A DNA stretch of 64,000 nt from contig OX344753.2 of assembly GCA_947034885.2 (NCBI GenBank), positions 27,420,347 through 27,484,346 on the forward strand, in the 5' to 3' direction. The notes below the pieces were generated by a model that saw only the letters and a list, made by a program, of their open reading frames with translations, had not been told where the DNA came from and searched no databases. Every line of letters starts with the position of its first letter. Positions within the stretch are counted from its first letter, which is position 1. The translations under genes were made by a program, and so were the position numbers. This DNA comes from Thuidium tamariscinum (lineage: Eukaryota > Streptophyta > Bryopsida > Hypnales > Thuidiaceae). This document shows, one piece after another, positions 27,206 through 39,221 of the stretch.

Positions 27206-29249
27206 TGATACTTATTTTATAGACAACTTGCAAACATTCTAGGTTTATGAAGAGGACTGATTTCCTAGCGGTAGTGTGAATTGCTCAAAATTTTTTATTT
27301 TTGTTAATTGCCTTGTGTAGTGAGAATAGAGGCAATTTGCTAAGTCAAGTTTACACTTAAAAGGAATTAGAGGCTAATTGTCATTTTAGATTCTAAAAGA
27401 CATAGTATTCAAAGATATGAAGCAAGGCAAATTGACTTGGTGGTTTTTCCATGAACAATTGTCTGAAATCAGCATAGTCATATATTCATTCAATTTTTTA
27501 TTTTTACTTGTACAACACTCTCAGTTTTCATATCTAGACTATTTGTCGTATTCCATATACCACTGAATTTATTCAATTCAATATATATCTACTTAGCAAA
27601 TTGTCATTGTATAGTTGCTAGCTGAGTACCTACGATGGGGCCAGCTTTTACGGCAATTTGACTTTATTGAAAGTAGTTCTTTGTGTGTGTTTTTGTGATC
27701 CAATGATTGGATTTGTGTGTATGTGTGAGAGTTAAGCAATTTGCCAGACTAAGCACCAATTATTGGGCCAGCTTTTAGAGCAAATTGCCTTTGAACTCAA
27801 TTGTAAACTTTTATTGTGTATTACTTAAGTCCAATGATTGGAAATAATTGATTTTGTGAGTGTGGAGCAATTTGCTATGTATACTTAAAGTGTTGTGTGA
27901 TTGTGATTTACTGTGTGATGATGTGTGAATTAATGAGTCGAATTGCCTTTATGTTCAGTCTATTTGCCTAAATTGTGTTCAATTCTAAATTGTTGGAAAT
28001 TACTAAGAACAATTGATACAACTAATTGTCTTTGTATGGCATGTATGTAAAATCAACCATTAAGCTTTAGCAAATTGTCATAGCCATGGTTCATGTTATT
28101 GGATGTATGTGATGTACGTGAGTCAAATTGTCTATGAGTAATGGAATTAATTGTACCTCCAATCAAATTGCCTTAGAGAGTTAGAGTTTAATTGCAAATT
28201 AGAATTGTCTGATTCATTGTAAATTAAAAGAGTTCTTTTAAGCAATTTGCCTGAATGAATCAATAGAATTAGACCGATTGTCTAGCATGAGTTGGTGCGG
28301 TTGGTGAGAAGCTATGGCAAATTGTTGGAGCCAAATTGATGCTGAATTAAAGAAATGGAGAAATTTTGGCAAATTGTCAAAATACAAATTGGAACTTAAA
28401 TTGCTAAATGAAAGCAATGGATGAACTTGCAAATTGACAACAAGTGTCAACCAGGGAGTTTTGCATAACTAATAATAAAATTTTATATTATGTCTAATTG
28501 CATTTGTCATGATAACTAATTGCTATACATTTGAAAATGAATAAATGAATAATTAAATTATAAATTTTGACACATTGCTATTATGTCTTGAATCCTTATA
28601 GTAAAATTATTCGTGAAATTGTTGTGAGTTTTGATTATAGATTAATTCTATAATTAAAACTAAATAAAATTGCATAGATAATTTGTATGATCATAATTGT
28701 GAAAAATGTCAAACTTATAAAAAATACAATTTGATAATATGAATATTGAATTAAATTATAGTCTAATTGTTGAAATTGGTAAATTAAATTAAATTAATTC
28801 TTAAAAGGAATTAATTAAATTATTATTATTCAAAAAGATTAAATTATCGATAAATCCAATTGAAGAGAAACCACGGTCATAGGTCCATAGGAAGTTACTA
28901 TGACAAATTGCCTTGGTCTAGATGAGGAAGTAAAGTGACAAATTGCCTTGTTGTTTGTAAAATTACTAATAAATTATTTTAGTTAATACGATGAGGGATA
29001 AAATGCCATTGATGTTATAAATTGTTCTAAGGTAGAATTAAATTAACCAATTGATGTGGATTTGTGCAGTAGCATGGAAATAGAGACAATTGCAAATACA
29101 TTCATGCCTTGCATTAATTAGGGACGAATTGCCTTAGGACTGGAACTGGTTTGATACTCATCTAAATTTGTGATTAGGCTAGTTAAATAGTGATAGAAGA
29201 CAAATTGCTTGGTAAAAGAATTTCATGGTAATTAAGGAATTGGCCAAAG

Positions 29250-29282
<33 letters not shown>

Positions 29283-29641
29283 CTATATAACTTGTTGTGC
29301 AATGATTAAGTTGGATAGTACATGCAAGTGACAAATTGCTACATACCCTTGACAATTTGCTATACCCTTTTAGAACACTAGTCCAGGACTGGGACAACAT
29401 TCATGCGTCCATAGCATTATTCATGGACTGATTACAAAATTATTTCTTGGGAATAAGAGTGAAACCCCAAATTGCCCATCCAAATGTCTTTGTATGTGAA
29501 AATTAGCAGTATATTTCAATCCATTCTAACTTACATGTGACTTCAGTTATAATATGTTAAACTATTTGACCATTCCCCTAGATTTGAACCCCTATACTAT
29601 AGTCTTGGATTTTGTGGGATTTAAGCAAAACCAAGACTATA
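27206..29641 (+). mobile_element. LTR-like element B, homologous to element A (word GGCAATTTGCC/GACAAATTGCC)
   Basis: The last 280 bp (about 29370-29641) match 38960-39221 closely: a shared CACTAGTCCAGGA-TGGGAC phrase, a shared CCCCTAGATTTGAAC phrase and a shared TTTTGTGGGATTTA phrase, ending AAGACTATA versus TAGACTACA. The phrase near 27680-27730 matches 21933-21975. About 30 copies of a CAAATTGCC-type word recur through the element (for example 27424, 27596, 27735, 27780, 28070, 28122, 28240, 28902, 28937, 29200, 29328). A start TGATAC after AGTGG (27201-27205) gives a 4/5 match to GGTGG after the end (29642-29646). There is no coding region, so it is probably a solo LTR. Confidence 0.45.
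29257..29283. repeat. (TA)n microsatellite
   Basis: About 13 uninterrupted TA units inside the 3' half of LTR-like element B. Confidence 0.95.
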
Positions 29642-29646
29642 GGTGG

Positions 29647-30953
29647 TTAGCAAGGTTTCTCATCAAATTTGAACTAATCCGCAAGATTTCATCCCAAATG
29701 TCACTGAAGGAGGCGAGCAGAGATGCAGCAAGGAAAATATTGTTGCAGTGGAGCTTGAAGATCCAATCAAGAGTCAAGCATCAAGCAAAACTCTACCTTG
29801 CTTGTCTCCAGATCGACACTCAAGGGCTTCTGGAAAATTCACATGGAATTGACCAGCAACTCATTGCCACAATTGCAGAACGCAAGGCGCCCAGAGCATG
29901 TGATGACACAATTGGTAATGGCAGTGAGTTATCCGGTAGAATTAGATGAAAACGCTAACCTATTCAACGGACATGAATATTTGGGAGCGTACAACGTACA
30001 AAAGAAGCGAGGAACTTGCAAACAATTGCCCAAACTGCAACAACAACGCCTACACAAAGCGAAGGGGACAATAATCTTGAAGGTTGGAGAACAACTCGCT
30101 GGTTCCAAAGATGAACTTGTGCATGGGCTCAACAAAACGAGGGGAGGAGGGGGAGAGCATAGTGGGCGTGCTGTTGGTGGAAAGGGTCGAGGGAGGGATC
30201 GAGGAAGAGGAAGAAGTAGTCAAGGGAGAAGGCACGAGAAAATAGACAAGGAAAACTGCTTCAGGGATTCAATTTTGACTTTGGAATATGCCGAATCATC
30301 GGAGGGTTGGAGGAGGCCGATAATTTTAGTGCATGCTGAGCAATCACCGTGGGTATTGAGGCCCTAACCTCAGCCTAGGAGTCGTGTTATTTGAAGTATT
30401 TGGGAGGATGTCAAAGATTATTTTGCTGTATTAACTCTAGATGGATCTCCGCAATGGACTATGAGTCCACATGACTTCCTAGCACGTGGGGCTGGGCGAA
30501 TTTTGCTAGGCACTCAACACATTGAAGACATTGGCGTAAGAAACAACGACGTTCACGTGGATTGCAAAGAAGTGGAACACTATGGTTGTCAACCTATCGA
30601 GAAGGAGGGGAGTGTACGGGATTCACTGGACTAGTATTGAAGTTGCAGCAGTTGCTCTAGCTCAAACAATGATGCCATAAGTATGCAAGTTAGAGTTCCC
30701 AAAGATGTGTTGCAGTGCACACCAAGTCTTTATGAGGAGTACTCTATTCTTGGAGAGGTTATACAAGAGTTTTTTTCACAAAATCAGAAAGAAACTCACA
30801 TACATGGTTCAGTTTAACAATTTCCTTGGACATCAAGCTGTAGTAGCACGTGAATGTCAATTCATTGGCAATGGTCCTAGAAGATCGTAGAGGCGACGGA
30901 GTCCATCAGTAAGTTATAAAGACAAGAGGGACTTTCTAGTGCAGCTACATTAA
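29647..30953 (+). pseudogene. Coding-like remnant upstream of the piggyBac transposase, unrecognised
   Basis: GC rises and open segments appear in shifting plus frames. One, at 29798-30367, has an Arg/Gly-rich tract (RGRDRGRGRSSQGRR). A second, about 30400-30640, reads as a soluble-looking peptide with WEDVKDYFAVLTLDGSP, and a third, about 30680-30820, contains YEEYSILGEVIQEFF. They do not join without frame changes. They may be the decayed N-terminal extension of the transposase or a separate accessory gene of the element. No family is claimed. Confidence 0.35.
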
Positions 30954-32918
30954 ATGACATCAAAAGATGCGGGAGTGGGGGAATTTGAAGTTTTTGAAGG
31001 AGTGAATATATCGCAATTGCCTCTTCTCAAAAAATCTCTTCCAACTCTACACTGGAATTACCCGGGGTACTTAGGACTGGGGGACAACATTGCCAAGGAC
31101 ATTTCAAAAGAGGAGTCGCTTGAAGACGAATGGGTGGCCCGGTATGGTGATTTTGTGGACTCATCTAACTCAAGTAATTTGGATTGGGTTCTTCCAAAGG
31201 ACTACAGTGTTTTACTAGAGGCAGAGTGTGAATCCCTGGAATCAATGGATTTTGCTCTTAGATATGATGAGTCAAATTGGCAAGAAACATCAACTCAATT
31301 AGAAAGGAGTCGAGATAATTTCTTTGGGCCTTCTCTAGGTCTAGTGAGAAGTAACCTTAGGAGACCAATAGTTGTGCATGAGTCTTTTGAAGCTTTCTGG
31401 TCCAACAAAACATTGAAGGAGATTTGTAAGCAAACAAATTTGTATACTAAATAGGTAGCTACAAAACCAAGGATAGGAGGTCTAAATGGAGGTTCAAATT
31501 GGGCCAATGTTTATTAGGACCAATTGTGAGTCCCCGATTCGTCACCGGGGACTCACGGGTTCTTTTTTCAAATTTATACATAAACTAAGGCGTATTTAGG
31601 CTCATAACACCCACAAAAGGGCATTAAACCTATATTGGCATTACACATACCAATGTGCCATTTGGTCATTAGGTGGGATTTAGGATAGTTTACATCCAAA
31701 ACGGGCCTGGTCTTAGTTAAATAGACGCCAAATTGATAGAGACATGCAGGATTAGGGTAAGAAGCCTAAAAAGGCCCTGCCTAGGCTAGGAAGTCCTCAC
31801 AGGGGGATCTAGGAGGAATCCCCCACTCCCCATAGCATCGAAGAGGATACGGATAAAGTACTAACCTTGAAATGCAGGTACCGGGCAATTTCCTAATTCT
31901 AGGAGCACACAGTGGGGATGCAGATTTGCATCCAAGTGGGGGGATCCCATGGGTGGTCCCCTCTTAAGTTTGGGAATTTTCCGACATTGTTTGGATATTT
32001 TCCCAGACGGTCAACCGCGATGGACTTTGGGTGGGAATTCGAAAGAATATCCCAAAGTGCGGTAAAATCCCACTAAAAATCTGGCGAGGCGGTCTCACAC
32101 CAACGGAGCGCTTTGCCAAGTTTCAAGACAAAACGATAGTTAGAAGATCCCAAATCGGCAACATTCCTCCCCAACTGACAAATTAAATGGCAAAAGCGGC
32201 GGTTGACCGGCGTACAGGGGCCATACGACATCGGAACGGAGCCTATTTTGGGTCTATTCCTACCCCCTCCCATCTACTTGGAAGATTGGTGAAGGTTTGG
32301 GGTCCAAAATTGCTAAACTCCAAAAGTTGGGAATTTATCCCAACTTGGATCCCAGCTTACGCTAAGATTCTTCGAGAATTTGGACATAGTTTAAGGGATA
32401 AGGGGTTCTCTGTAGGCTAATTATGGCCTTCCGGAGCCAATGGCGCAATTCGTTTGCCATTTGGAGCTAAACTCCAAAAGTTAGCCTTTTGGGGACAGCA
32501 CATGGAGAAGAAATGGGGGTTTTAGGCCCCCCAATGCATTTTTGGGGAGTTTGGGCCCCATTAGCCGTGGGGAACGCGTAGGGAACGTGTGGGGAACTTC
32601 GGGCACATGTGGGAGCAAGTACCACCTCAAAAAGTTAGTGGAGGTGGCTCATGTGCTTTGGTGTAAGTAATTTCAAATTAAGTAGGTGGGAACACATGGG
32701 AACTTCTCCCATGTGAGAACTTGTAGATTTTGGGGAAGGTAAATTAGACGGTTTTGCAAGTTTTTGTAAGGTTAGGTAAGATTTGAATTTCCCAATTCAA
32801 ATTGTGTAGATTTTAGGTGGATAATTAGATTTGGGAGGGGTAAACATGTACGGACCTCCTAATTTCTCTCATCTAGTTATTCTTAGTAGATTAAGGGGGG
32901 GTGTTGCTCCCTTTTGGG

Positions 32919-32926
32919 TATAAAAG
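32919..32926 (+). promoter_or_regulatory. TATA box of the solo LTR
   Basis: TATAAAAG followed by a GC-rich then CT-rich start region (about 32930-32970) is a strong plant core promoter layout and would mark the U3/R boundary of the LTR. Confidence 0.7.
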
Positions 32927-33242
32927 GGGCGGCATTCTCCTCTCATTCTCTCTCTTTTCTCACTCCTAACCATTTAAGGGAGGAGGACTATTGGGCCCGG
33001 GTTATGCCGGATTTCCTTTGGCCTTTGATGCCAAGGAAGCATTTGATGGTCTTTTGGGGTTTTTACACCCTTTGGTAAGTGTGATTTCTTTACTTGGGGA
33101 CTTGAGACCCCCCCAAGTGGTGGAGCTTGTTGCAATCCAAACTTGATTATTCATTGTGTTGTGTACCATTGAGGGTTGTTGTAGGAGAGTATTGTGAGGA
33201 ACCGAAAGGTAACTTGGGAGGTGACTTCGAACGTATGCTTGC

Positions 33243-33520
33243 ACTTGTGTAACCACTCTCTTCTCCCTCTTCTCTTAGTCACGGGGTTAATTTAGTCCCA
33301 TAGGGGACGGCGAAGCTTTGAACTATAGAATAGGCAACTTGTGTAACCACTCTCTTCTCTCTCTTCTCTTAGTCACGGGGTTAATTTAGTCCCATAGGGG
33401 ACGGCGAAGCTTTGAACTATAGAATAGGCAACTTGTGTAACCACTCTCTTCTCCCTCTTCTCTTAGTCACGGGGTTAATTTAGTCCCATAGGGGACGGCG
33501 GAGCTATGAACCCCCGCACC
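33243..33520. repeat. 94 bp tandem repeat, three copies
   Basis: Units start ACTTGTGTAACCACTC at 33243, 33337 and 33431 and are nearly identical; the third diverges after GGGGACGGCG. It lies downstream of the LTR TATA box, so it would be transcribed. Confidence 0.95.
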
Positions 33521-33947
33521 ACCTAAAAAACTAAAGTCTTAGCCACGTGTCAAAACGCCTCACTCTCACGGCGGAGCCTTGAACCCCTTAAGTCTTAGCG
33601 GGGTGTCAAATAACCTCCCTCTTCAGTTAGACTCAACGTTTAGTGTCCAACACGGTTGGCACTAAGTCAACGTTTAGCATCCAACATTAATCGTTCTTTT
33701 GTTAGGGGGTCCCCAATTCCACTAAAAAGCCAAAATTCACGAGTTAGGCCTCAGCTCCAACGTTGGACCAGCCCCAGCCAGCCAGAGCCCCCAGCCAGCC
33801 GGAGCCCTAGCCGGGCCGCCAACCGGGTCCGCAGCCGGGTACCGCAGCCGGGTCCGCAGGTCGGGGAGGGGGGAGCCAGGGTTCGGGAGCCAGGGGGGAA
33901 CCAGGGTTCGGGGGCTAGGGTCCAGGGCCCTTACAAAAAAAAGATAG

Positions 33948-34092
33948 AAATTAGGTAGTTAGGGGAAAATAGGGAAATTAAATAGTTAGGGGGAAATAGA
34001 GAAATTAGGTAGTTAGGGGGAAATAGAGAAATTAGGTAGTTAGGGGAAAATAGAGAAATTAGGTAGTTGAGGGGATAAAATAGAAACTAGTT
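33948..34092. repeat. 28 bp tandem repeat, about five copies
   Basis: The unit is close to GAAATTAGGTAGTTAGGGG plus a short A/G-rich tail, with one or two changes per copy, inside the 3' half of the solo LTR. Confidence 0.9.
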
Positions 34093-34434
34093 GGGATAGG
34101 AAGCCATTGCAAAAAAGACCTAGTTGTAAGAGCACCCGGGAAGGGATAATAAAACGAGCCCGGACCGAGACATGGCAATGATGGACGTGGCGTGGAGTGA
34201 AGAGGACCGGGTCCACGGAACGGAGGTGGGCATCTAACCCTACCTTTGATTTGGATTAATTAATGCAATAGGAGATTGGTTAGTGGAAAAGTCTACATCC
34301 TGAGTAGGGTTAAGGTCCGGTAATTAGCAAATACAAATAGGGAGATAACCACAACCAGAATAGAAATAAGACGAATGAATACCAAACATAGGATAAAATA
34401 CGGAGAAGTAGAGTAAAAGGAACCAAGGCAAATA

Positions 34435-34712
34435 CGTAAACGTAGAGTAGAGTAGAACGGTACCAACACGTAGAGTGGAGGTACTCGATTAATATACGTA
34501 GAGTAGATTAAAACCTAGACCAATACGTAGAGTAGAGGTACTCGATTAATATACGTAGAGTAGATTAAAACCAAGACCAATACGTAGAGTAGCCGAGGAC
34601 AAAGACAAATACGTAGAGTAGAGTAAAACCAAACAAATACGAAGACGTAGTATAGACTAAAAGAATACCAACATGTAGAGGTAGACTAGACGAGTACAAA
34701 GACGTAGAGATG
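34435..34712. repeat. Dispersed ACGTAGAGTAG array
   Basis: About a dozen copies of ACGTAGAGTAG or near variants are spaced 20-40 bp apart, with partly repeated connecting text (GGTACTCGATTAATAT twice). It lies near the 3' end of the solo LTR. Confidence 0.9.
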
Positions 34713-36258
34713 GGGTAGGAGACACCATAAGTAAGGTGGGCTAAAACGAATCCAACCAATTAGAAGGGAGATAAAACAAGAACAAAACATAAAAGTAGGA
34801 CAAGAGAACGAAACAAACCTTGGTTAGGATAGTAAAAGAAGATCCATTGCTTGGAAGGCACAATGGGTTGACGCTTAGACACTCATAGGTAGTAGAATTG
34901 ATTAGAACCTGGTTGTGATCGCTTAATTCCAAGGGTGGGAATGAAGCGCCCACACCAATTAAAAGGATTCATGGGGATCTTGTTGTTCATGGGATTAAAA
35001 ATTTTGCCTCAAATAAGGTTATATTGGGAAAAACGAGCTTTGTTTGGATGTTCCGTGATAAAGTCAGTTACAAGTTGGGATAGATTTGAGGCCATCTTAC
35101 GCTGTCTCCACTTAGTTGATAATGGGAGCTTGCCAAAAAAACATTGCCCTAGTTACGATAAGTTGGGTAAAGTAAGATGGCTCATAGAAGAGTTTGTTGT
35201 CATCAATCAATCCCTTTATAATTGTGAATGATACATAACGGTGGATGAGATTATGATAAAGTATAAGGGGCATTTCTATGAGTTCCGGCAATACATGCCA
35301 AGTAAACTGGTGGAATACGGTTTAAAGATTTGGTGTGTTACTAACTCATTGTCAAGGTGTATTTGGAATCTCCAAATGTATGTTGGTGTTAGGGGCCATG
35401 AAGCATAATCAAACCAAGGGATGAGAGTTGTTTTGGAGCTGACGGAGAACCTTAGTGGTTGTGGTCATGTCATTGTGATAGACAATTTTTTTACGTCTCC
35501 AGAACTCATGGACAAACTATTGACTCGAGGATTTGGGGAACAAGTACTGTGAAAAAAGGTCGTGTAGGCATGTCGTTTATTCTAAAGCAATATGTTGTAG
35601 AGGTTGAATTGACACAAGGCACGTTATTAATAAAGATGCATTGCTCAAAACAAATGGCAGCAATTGTGTAGCAAGATGCATAGTTTGTCTTCCTAATTAG
35701 TACATCTAGGGATCCTATAGTATCGAAGTGGTTGACCTGTAAGCGTTGGATTGGTAGTGAGCTAAAAGAGTTCTACACTAGTCCAATACTTGTAGAGCAT
35801 CAAAAGTACATGAGAAGGGTTGACATTATAGATCAGTACAAGCAAAAGTACTCATCCCAGCTTTGAACTAGAAAGTGGTGGCATAGACTATTCATCTTTG
35901 TTTTAGATTCGTCAATTGGGAATAGCTATATCTTGTACAAAATCCATGTTGAGGAAGCAGGGTTGATGAAGTAGGGTTGATGAAGCTGATAGATCAAGAG
36001 AAATACTAGTAAGAGATCGCTTGGTGGTTGTGCAATCATTGGATGAGGGCAGGTCGGACTTGCGGTCCTTTCAACATCCAAACAAAAGGTATTCATTATC
36101 CAGCTGGGAAAGGCCAAAAGCGACGGCATAAGTGTAAGGTTTGTGGGAAGGTCATGAACCATTTTTATCTCCGTTACAATGGAGCTTACATGTGCGATGG
36201 AGATTGCTATTACAAGATCCACACTCAAGCTCGATATGCAACCTTTGTATTGAGATGA

Positions 36259-37465
36259 AGGCAATTTGGTATTTGCTTATATAGGTAAGCCTCAGACTTC
36301 ATAGAAATCCAGATGAAGCTTCTATCCTTGCACCCAAAGTTGAAGTGCAACGACTTCTCTGATGCATCACTCAATAGCCTGCTAGATGGAAAATACAGTC
36401 CAACATTAGTATCATATTTCGCATGGTTGAGTAGGAACTAGATTATTGTACTAAAGTTGAACTGCACTTACATGTGATTCAATTTTGAGGAGCCCTCTTT
36501 CAGTGATTCAATTTTGAGGAGCCCTCTTTCAGTAGCACCGTAGCCCTACCGTGAACTTTGAACTCTGCAACATTTGGTGGATGATTTTTCCCACATGTAC
36601 TGATTTTGCCACCCAAATTTTTGCTCATTGTAAGACACCTTTTATTTGTAATTGAATTGCAATGTTCAAGTGTTGAACCCTTTGAATTTTCATGGACGGT
36701 AGATGAACATTACGGTTAGTTGTTGGTCGGTTCTATAGGTGCCAAGCAGACGCTACACGCCATTCCCGCCTTTACTTTGGCGGGAAGAAGAGACATGTAT
36801 GCTTTATGAGGTATAAGATGCCCTTTGATTCTTTTGGCAGCTAATCGGGTTTATAGTTCAAGCATCGCCCGACTTGATGAAACTTTAGTTTCAGTCCTCC
36901 GCACCCTGTGTTTACAATCCGTGCACCGTTGCACCGTTGCAACTGCTCGTGCGTTGGAAAATACATTTAGCCAAAAAAATGGAAAGCTTGTAAATACAAA
37001 CTTGAGTACTTGAACAGTTGGATTTCAAAACAAAACAAATGTGATTTTTTTTTAAATAGTCAAACTTACCAGCAATTTCTATACGGCTAAACCTTCATGA
37101 GTTTACCCAACTATTTGCTACACCTTGTAATCCTTTGGAATTCCAAATCTATGACATTCATCATAGTAAATTCTCGTGAATTCTATATATTCAAGTTGGG
37201 AGTGTACGTGCCATTGGCACAAGAGACAGTTGTACTGAGCATGTTTAGTTTTTGGTAAGCAAAGGTAGGGCCCTCCACTTCACTGATAGAAGTTCGGCAC
37301 TCAATCCCTCATACTAAATTTTTTCCCCCGAATGCTCAAGTACTGTACTTCACGTTCATAAGGTTACATTTCACCCTTGGTAATTCCTAAACCATCAAAA
37401 AATAAAATCCAAAACTAGGCTTCCTGGCTACAAGGAATCACCAAAAAGCAACCAGCCCTAAAGGG
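36259..37465. other. 3' non-coding part of the piggyBac element
   Basis: Follows the transposase stop and runs to the GGG/TTAA end. It holds a perfect 29 bp direct duplication at 36475-36532. A short hairpin-like CCCGCC...GGCGGG pair lies near 36767-36784. No gene is recognised. Confidence 0.45.
36475..36532. repeat. 29 bp perfect tandem duplication
   Basis: TGATTCAATTTTGAGG with the following 13 bases occurs twice back to back without a mismatch, which implies a recent duplication. Confidence 0.95.
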
Positions 37466-39221
37466 TTAATTTGGTAAGTGCTCTTACAACTAATTGTTAA
37501 TTTATTGTGTTGTGGGTATGCTTGACAATTGGTTCACCTATAAATTACTATGTTGAATGTACAATCCAATTCTAAATCTTGTAAGTATGAAGTAGTCTAA
37601 ACAAATTTGCCAAATTGCTTAATTTACAATTTGTATTGATTTGGTAGAGTTGGAAGTATGTGTTTACAGACTAGTTGTTGTGATAATGGATTTACTTTAA
37701 ATTGTTGTGATTAATTTTGTGAAAGACTTATGTTGAATTATTGTTAAACTGGGAACTACTTGTTGATACACAAATAGTCTAGTGGACTTAGATTTATCAT
37801 GAATGTCCTTGCATATCAAACTGTAACAATTTGTACTTTGATGCATTGATATTAATTAAATGTTTTTTATGTCTGTGACTAATTGTCTTGGTTTAATGGA
37901 TGCTATGTCATGCGAACCTAACAAGTTGTTATGCTGATTGAATATATAAATTAGAAATCAGATTGCAGATGTTTGTATGGCATTCCGAGATCATATGTTT
38001 GATGTTGGTGAAGTTAATTATCTTGTGGTTGTTTTTATATAATTCAATTTGAGTGATTTAGAGTGTATATTTAATTGTATGAATTTTAAATTACAAATAG
38101 TCAAATTTGTTTGCGAAAACTATTGTTGGATTACTAAGGTATTGGGCAGTAGAATTGGTACTAACCATTGGTTAAAAGGAATTTAAAAAAATTGATTAAT
38201 GTGTAAATTTTTGATGAATAATTAGTTCATTATTTATATATTATTTCATAGTCACAAGCAAAATTAATGGTAAAATGAATGGTTGGAATATTAAAATTTA
38301 TGTTAACCATTTGTTTTAGGATTTGTTTCTTAAATTAATTACCACATATTAGTCATATAGACTAGGTGTTTAATGGGTACCATTATTGTAGACAATTTGT
38401 TGGGATTGATGAACTTTAACAAATTAGTTATTTGGTAAGGGCTGTAGGAATAAGTAGTAAAATGGAGATGATGGATTATATTTGTTAGATATGGTTGTTG
38501 GGAAGGAAGATTTGGTTTTGATATGAGATTGTGTTTAAAACAAATTGTTTTCAATCTAGTGTTTAGTGGTTGGCCTTGTCAAGGCTTAATTCCAAACCCT
38601 CATTTGGAATTGGGAATTAGCCAGCTAGTAGACTAATTGTGGGATTCTTTAACCAATGGTAGTGAAGTTGTGCAGATAAATAAAGGAGCTTACATTACAC
38701 ACTCATGCCTTACATTTAAATAGTGACAAATTGTTTTTAGATAGGACAAGGATTATTTTCTTGAGCATCCTAATTTGGTAATTTGGATAGCTAAGTAGTG
38801 ATAGAAGCAATTTGTTTGGTAAAAACAATTACTAGTAATTAATGAACAATATGTTACTCGATTTTTGTTATATATAATATTATATTTAAATTGCATTTAA
38901 ATCTAAATCATGCATGACAAATTGTTAGTCTTTACAACTAATTGTTTATAGAAATTGAGCCACACACTAGTCCAGGATTGGGACTGCACTCATGCGTCTA
39001 TAGCATTATTAAGGACTGGGCCATCAAATTTGTATACTTGGAAATAAGATTAGATACTAATTGTTAGAATTTTAATTGTTATTAATGTGTATTTCCTATT
39101 CCATTTCCAATTACATATGACTTTAGCCACTATACATTAGACTATTTGATCATTCCCCTAGATTTGAACTCCTATACTATAATCATGGGTTTTGTGGGAT
39201 TTAGACAAAACTTAGACTACA
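37466..39221 (+). mobile_element. Right part of solo-LTR-like element A (word ACAATTTGT)
   Basis: Words such as ACTAATTGTTAA, GACAATTGG, ACAATTTGTA, GACAAATTGTT recur through the segment (for example 37490, 37533, 37628, 37827, 38392, 38727, 38934). The 3' 260 bp match the end of the element at 27206-29641, and the end CTACA is followed by TATTT, the candidate target duplication also seen at 21360. Confidence 0.45.

Larger units (their letters stand above)
31525..34954 (+). mobile_element. Solo LTR (3,430 bp) with perfect 5 bp target duplication
   Basis: It begins TGTGAGTCCCCGATTC and ends GCGCCCACA (TG...CA). It is flanked by CCAAT at 31520-31524 and CCAAT at 34955-34959. Removing the element and one CCAAT joins the two parts of the piggyBac frame without a frame change. 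A TATA box lies at 32919-32926, consistent with a U3 promoter. No second LTR, gag or pol is inside. The part after the TATA box holds three different tandem-repeat arrays (33243, 33948, 34435). At 3.4 kb it is a long LTR. Confidence 0.85.
30954..36258 (+). pseudogene. piggyBac-type (DDE_Tnp_1_7) transposase, broken by stops, frameshifts and a solo LTR
   Basis: The N-terminal part (30954-31454) ends in an acidic region and the typical FEAFWSNKTLKEICKQTN block. The frame continues past two TAG stops (31452, 31515) into an insertion at 31525-34954 and resumes exactly in phase at 34960 with QLKGFMGILLFMGLK. Then come SWDRFEAILRCLHLVDN, a catalytic Asp in TVDEI (codon 35244-35246), FRQYMPSKLVEYGLKIW, and a second catalytic Asp in VIVIDNFFTS (35481-35483). 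After a frameshift comes the third acidic site in VDIIDQYKQKYS (about 35822). The C-terminal Cys/His ring is in yet another frame (36100-36240: KCKVCG ... CDGDCYYKIHTQ). Stops also occur at 35229 (TGA), 35406 (TAA) and near 35863. These family blocks cut and paste DNA at TTAA; this copy cannot make a full enzyme. Confidence 0.9.
22408..37465 (+). mobile_element. Candidate piggyBac-type transposon, heavily interrupted
   Basis: TTAA at 22404-22407 is followed by CCCTT, and AAGGG at 37461-37465 is followed by TTAA at 37466-37469. This is the TTAA target duplication and CCC...GGG end structure that defines piggyBac elements. The decayed transposase gene lies inside in the expected plus orientation (30954-36258). 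DNA on the two outer sides carries the same recurring ACAATTTGT-type word, as expected if one host element was split. The interval of 15 kb is explained by later insertions: a GC-rich element (22819-26634), an LTR-like element (27206-29641) and a solo LTR (31525-34954). Beyond CCCTT the terminal inverted repeat is not obvious, so the left end is tentative. Confidence 0.5.

Noticed and set aside
33656-33958. 100-codon Pro/Arg-rich plus-strand frame inside the solo LTR
   Set aside because: It arises from CCAGCC/GCCGGGT short repeats and ends in a tandem array; no protein character beyond composition.
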